Assembly (NCBI GenBank): GCA_022866015.1
Contig: JALHTX010000335.1
Coordinates: 1-13,279 of the forward strand
Source: Thermoplasmatota archaeon
GTDB lineage: Archaea; Thermoplasmatota; E2; DHVEG-1
Reading direction: 5' to 3'
DNA: 13,279 bases
The notes under the pieces are model-generated. The model worked only from the letters and a program-made list of their open reading frames with translations. It had not been told where the DNA came from and did not search any database. Position 1 is the first letter of the stretch; every line of letters starts with the position of its first letter. Positions 13,072-13,279 of the stretch are shown here, in pieces. The translations under genes and the position numbers were made by a program.

Positions 13072-13279
13072 GCAATAATAGTTTCTACAAGAATTTGGTC
13101 TCATATCATAAATTTTACATTTATAAATAGACTCATTTTCTGTTTTTTCTAAAAAAGGGCATTCATTTAACACGTTTTCAGAATCAGGATCAATAAATTC
13201 ATAAATTCCGTCTTCTGGATTTACAAGCTTAAAATAACTTTTAGTTTCATCGTCGAATCTATCAAAATCTTCATAGGTG
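13069..13279 (-). CDS. YkgJ-type cysteine-cluster protein, N-terminus beyond the window
   Basis: An open frame runs from the right edge (first full codon ends at 13278) to TAA at 13069-13071, giving the last 69 residues. The end reads CPFLEKTENESIYKCKIYDMRP followed by NSCRNYYC, the signature of the YkgJ (zinc- or iron-chelating, UPF0153-like) family, in which CxxL..., CxIY..RPxxCRxxPC cysteines bind a metal. The usual Pro before the last Cys is Tyr here. Families of this type may be metal-storage or maturation proteins; function is not established. The start is outside the window, so neighbours and promoter cannot be judged. Confidence 0.7.
   Translation of the reverse strand, partial: TYEDFDRFDDETKSYFKLVNPEDGIYEFIDPDSENVLNECPFLEKTENESIYKCKIYDMRPNSCRNYYC

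Noticed and set aside
1..13279. CRISPR array, tRNA or rRNA genes
   Set aside because: No regularly spaced repeat of 24-40 nt with unique spacers and no cloverleaf or conserved rRNA stretch was noticed by eye.

Overview
The window is strongly AT-rich and reads as an accessory, defence-rich stretch of an archaeal genome. The archaeal signs are AT-rich TATA-like boxes about 26-27 nt upstream of start codons that have no ribosome binding site (leaderless starts at 637 and 3766), a DUF2080-type small protein as found with archaeal transposons, and an archaeal-style DDE transposase remnant. Many other genes carry strong Shine-Dalgarno sequences. The lineage (methanogen, Thermoplasmata-like or Asgard) cannot be decided from the sequence alone.

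Layout: 1-637 is a minus-strand helix-turn-helix protein running off the left edge. 892-1341 is a plus-strand secreted protein that seems to start at an ATT codon. 1384-1885 is a frameshifted transposase remnant. From 1943 to 3766 come three minus-strand single genes: a membrane-anchored helical protein, a polytopic membrane protein and a cytosolic C39-like cysteine peptidase. 3919-7604 is a plus-strand, overlapping gene chain: DUF2080-like protein, a 28-codon ORF, a Septu-like ATPase (PtuA), an HNH nuclease (PtuB), a degenerate SpeD-like protein and a DUF3326 protein. From 7606 to the right edge everything is again on the minus strand: an HD phosphohydrolase with a YwgA-like partner, a Cys-containing hypothetical, an M24 peptidase co-transcribed with a two-helix membrane protein carrying a PLD-like domain, a two-helix membrane protein, and the C-terminal end of a YkgJ-type cysteine-cluster protein.

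How they may work together: the best candidate for an undescribed system is the 3919-7604 operon, where a two-gene Septu defence module is coupled by ATGA-type junctions to an AdoMet-decarboxylase-like protein and DUF3326, with a perfect 12-bp inverted repeat over the predicted transcription start. The second notable pattern is a nearly invariant 23-nt promoter-like element (GGTTGG, then TTTTTTAAAG, then AAGAAA) standing before five separate minus-strand transcription units, four of which begin with membrane proteins. The third is a roughly 60-nt repeat built on a 14-nt period (three copies, all in the same orientation), two of which end at stop codons of minus-strand genes. These repeats suggest that the small genes are modular units sharing control or mobilisation signals.
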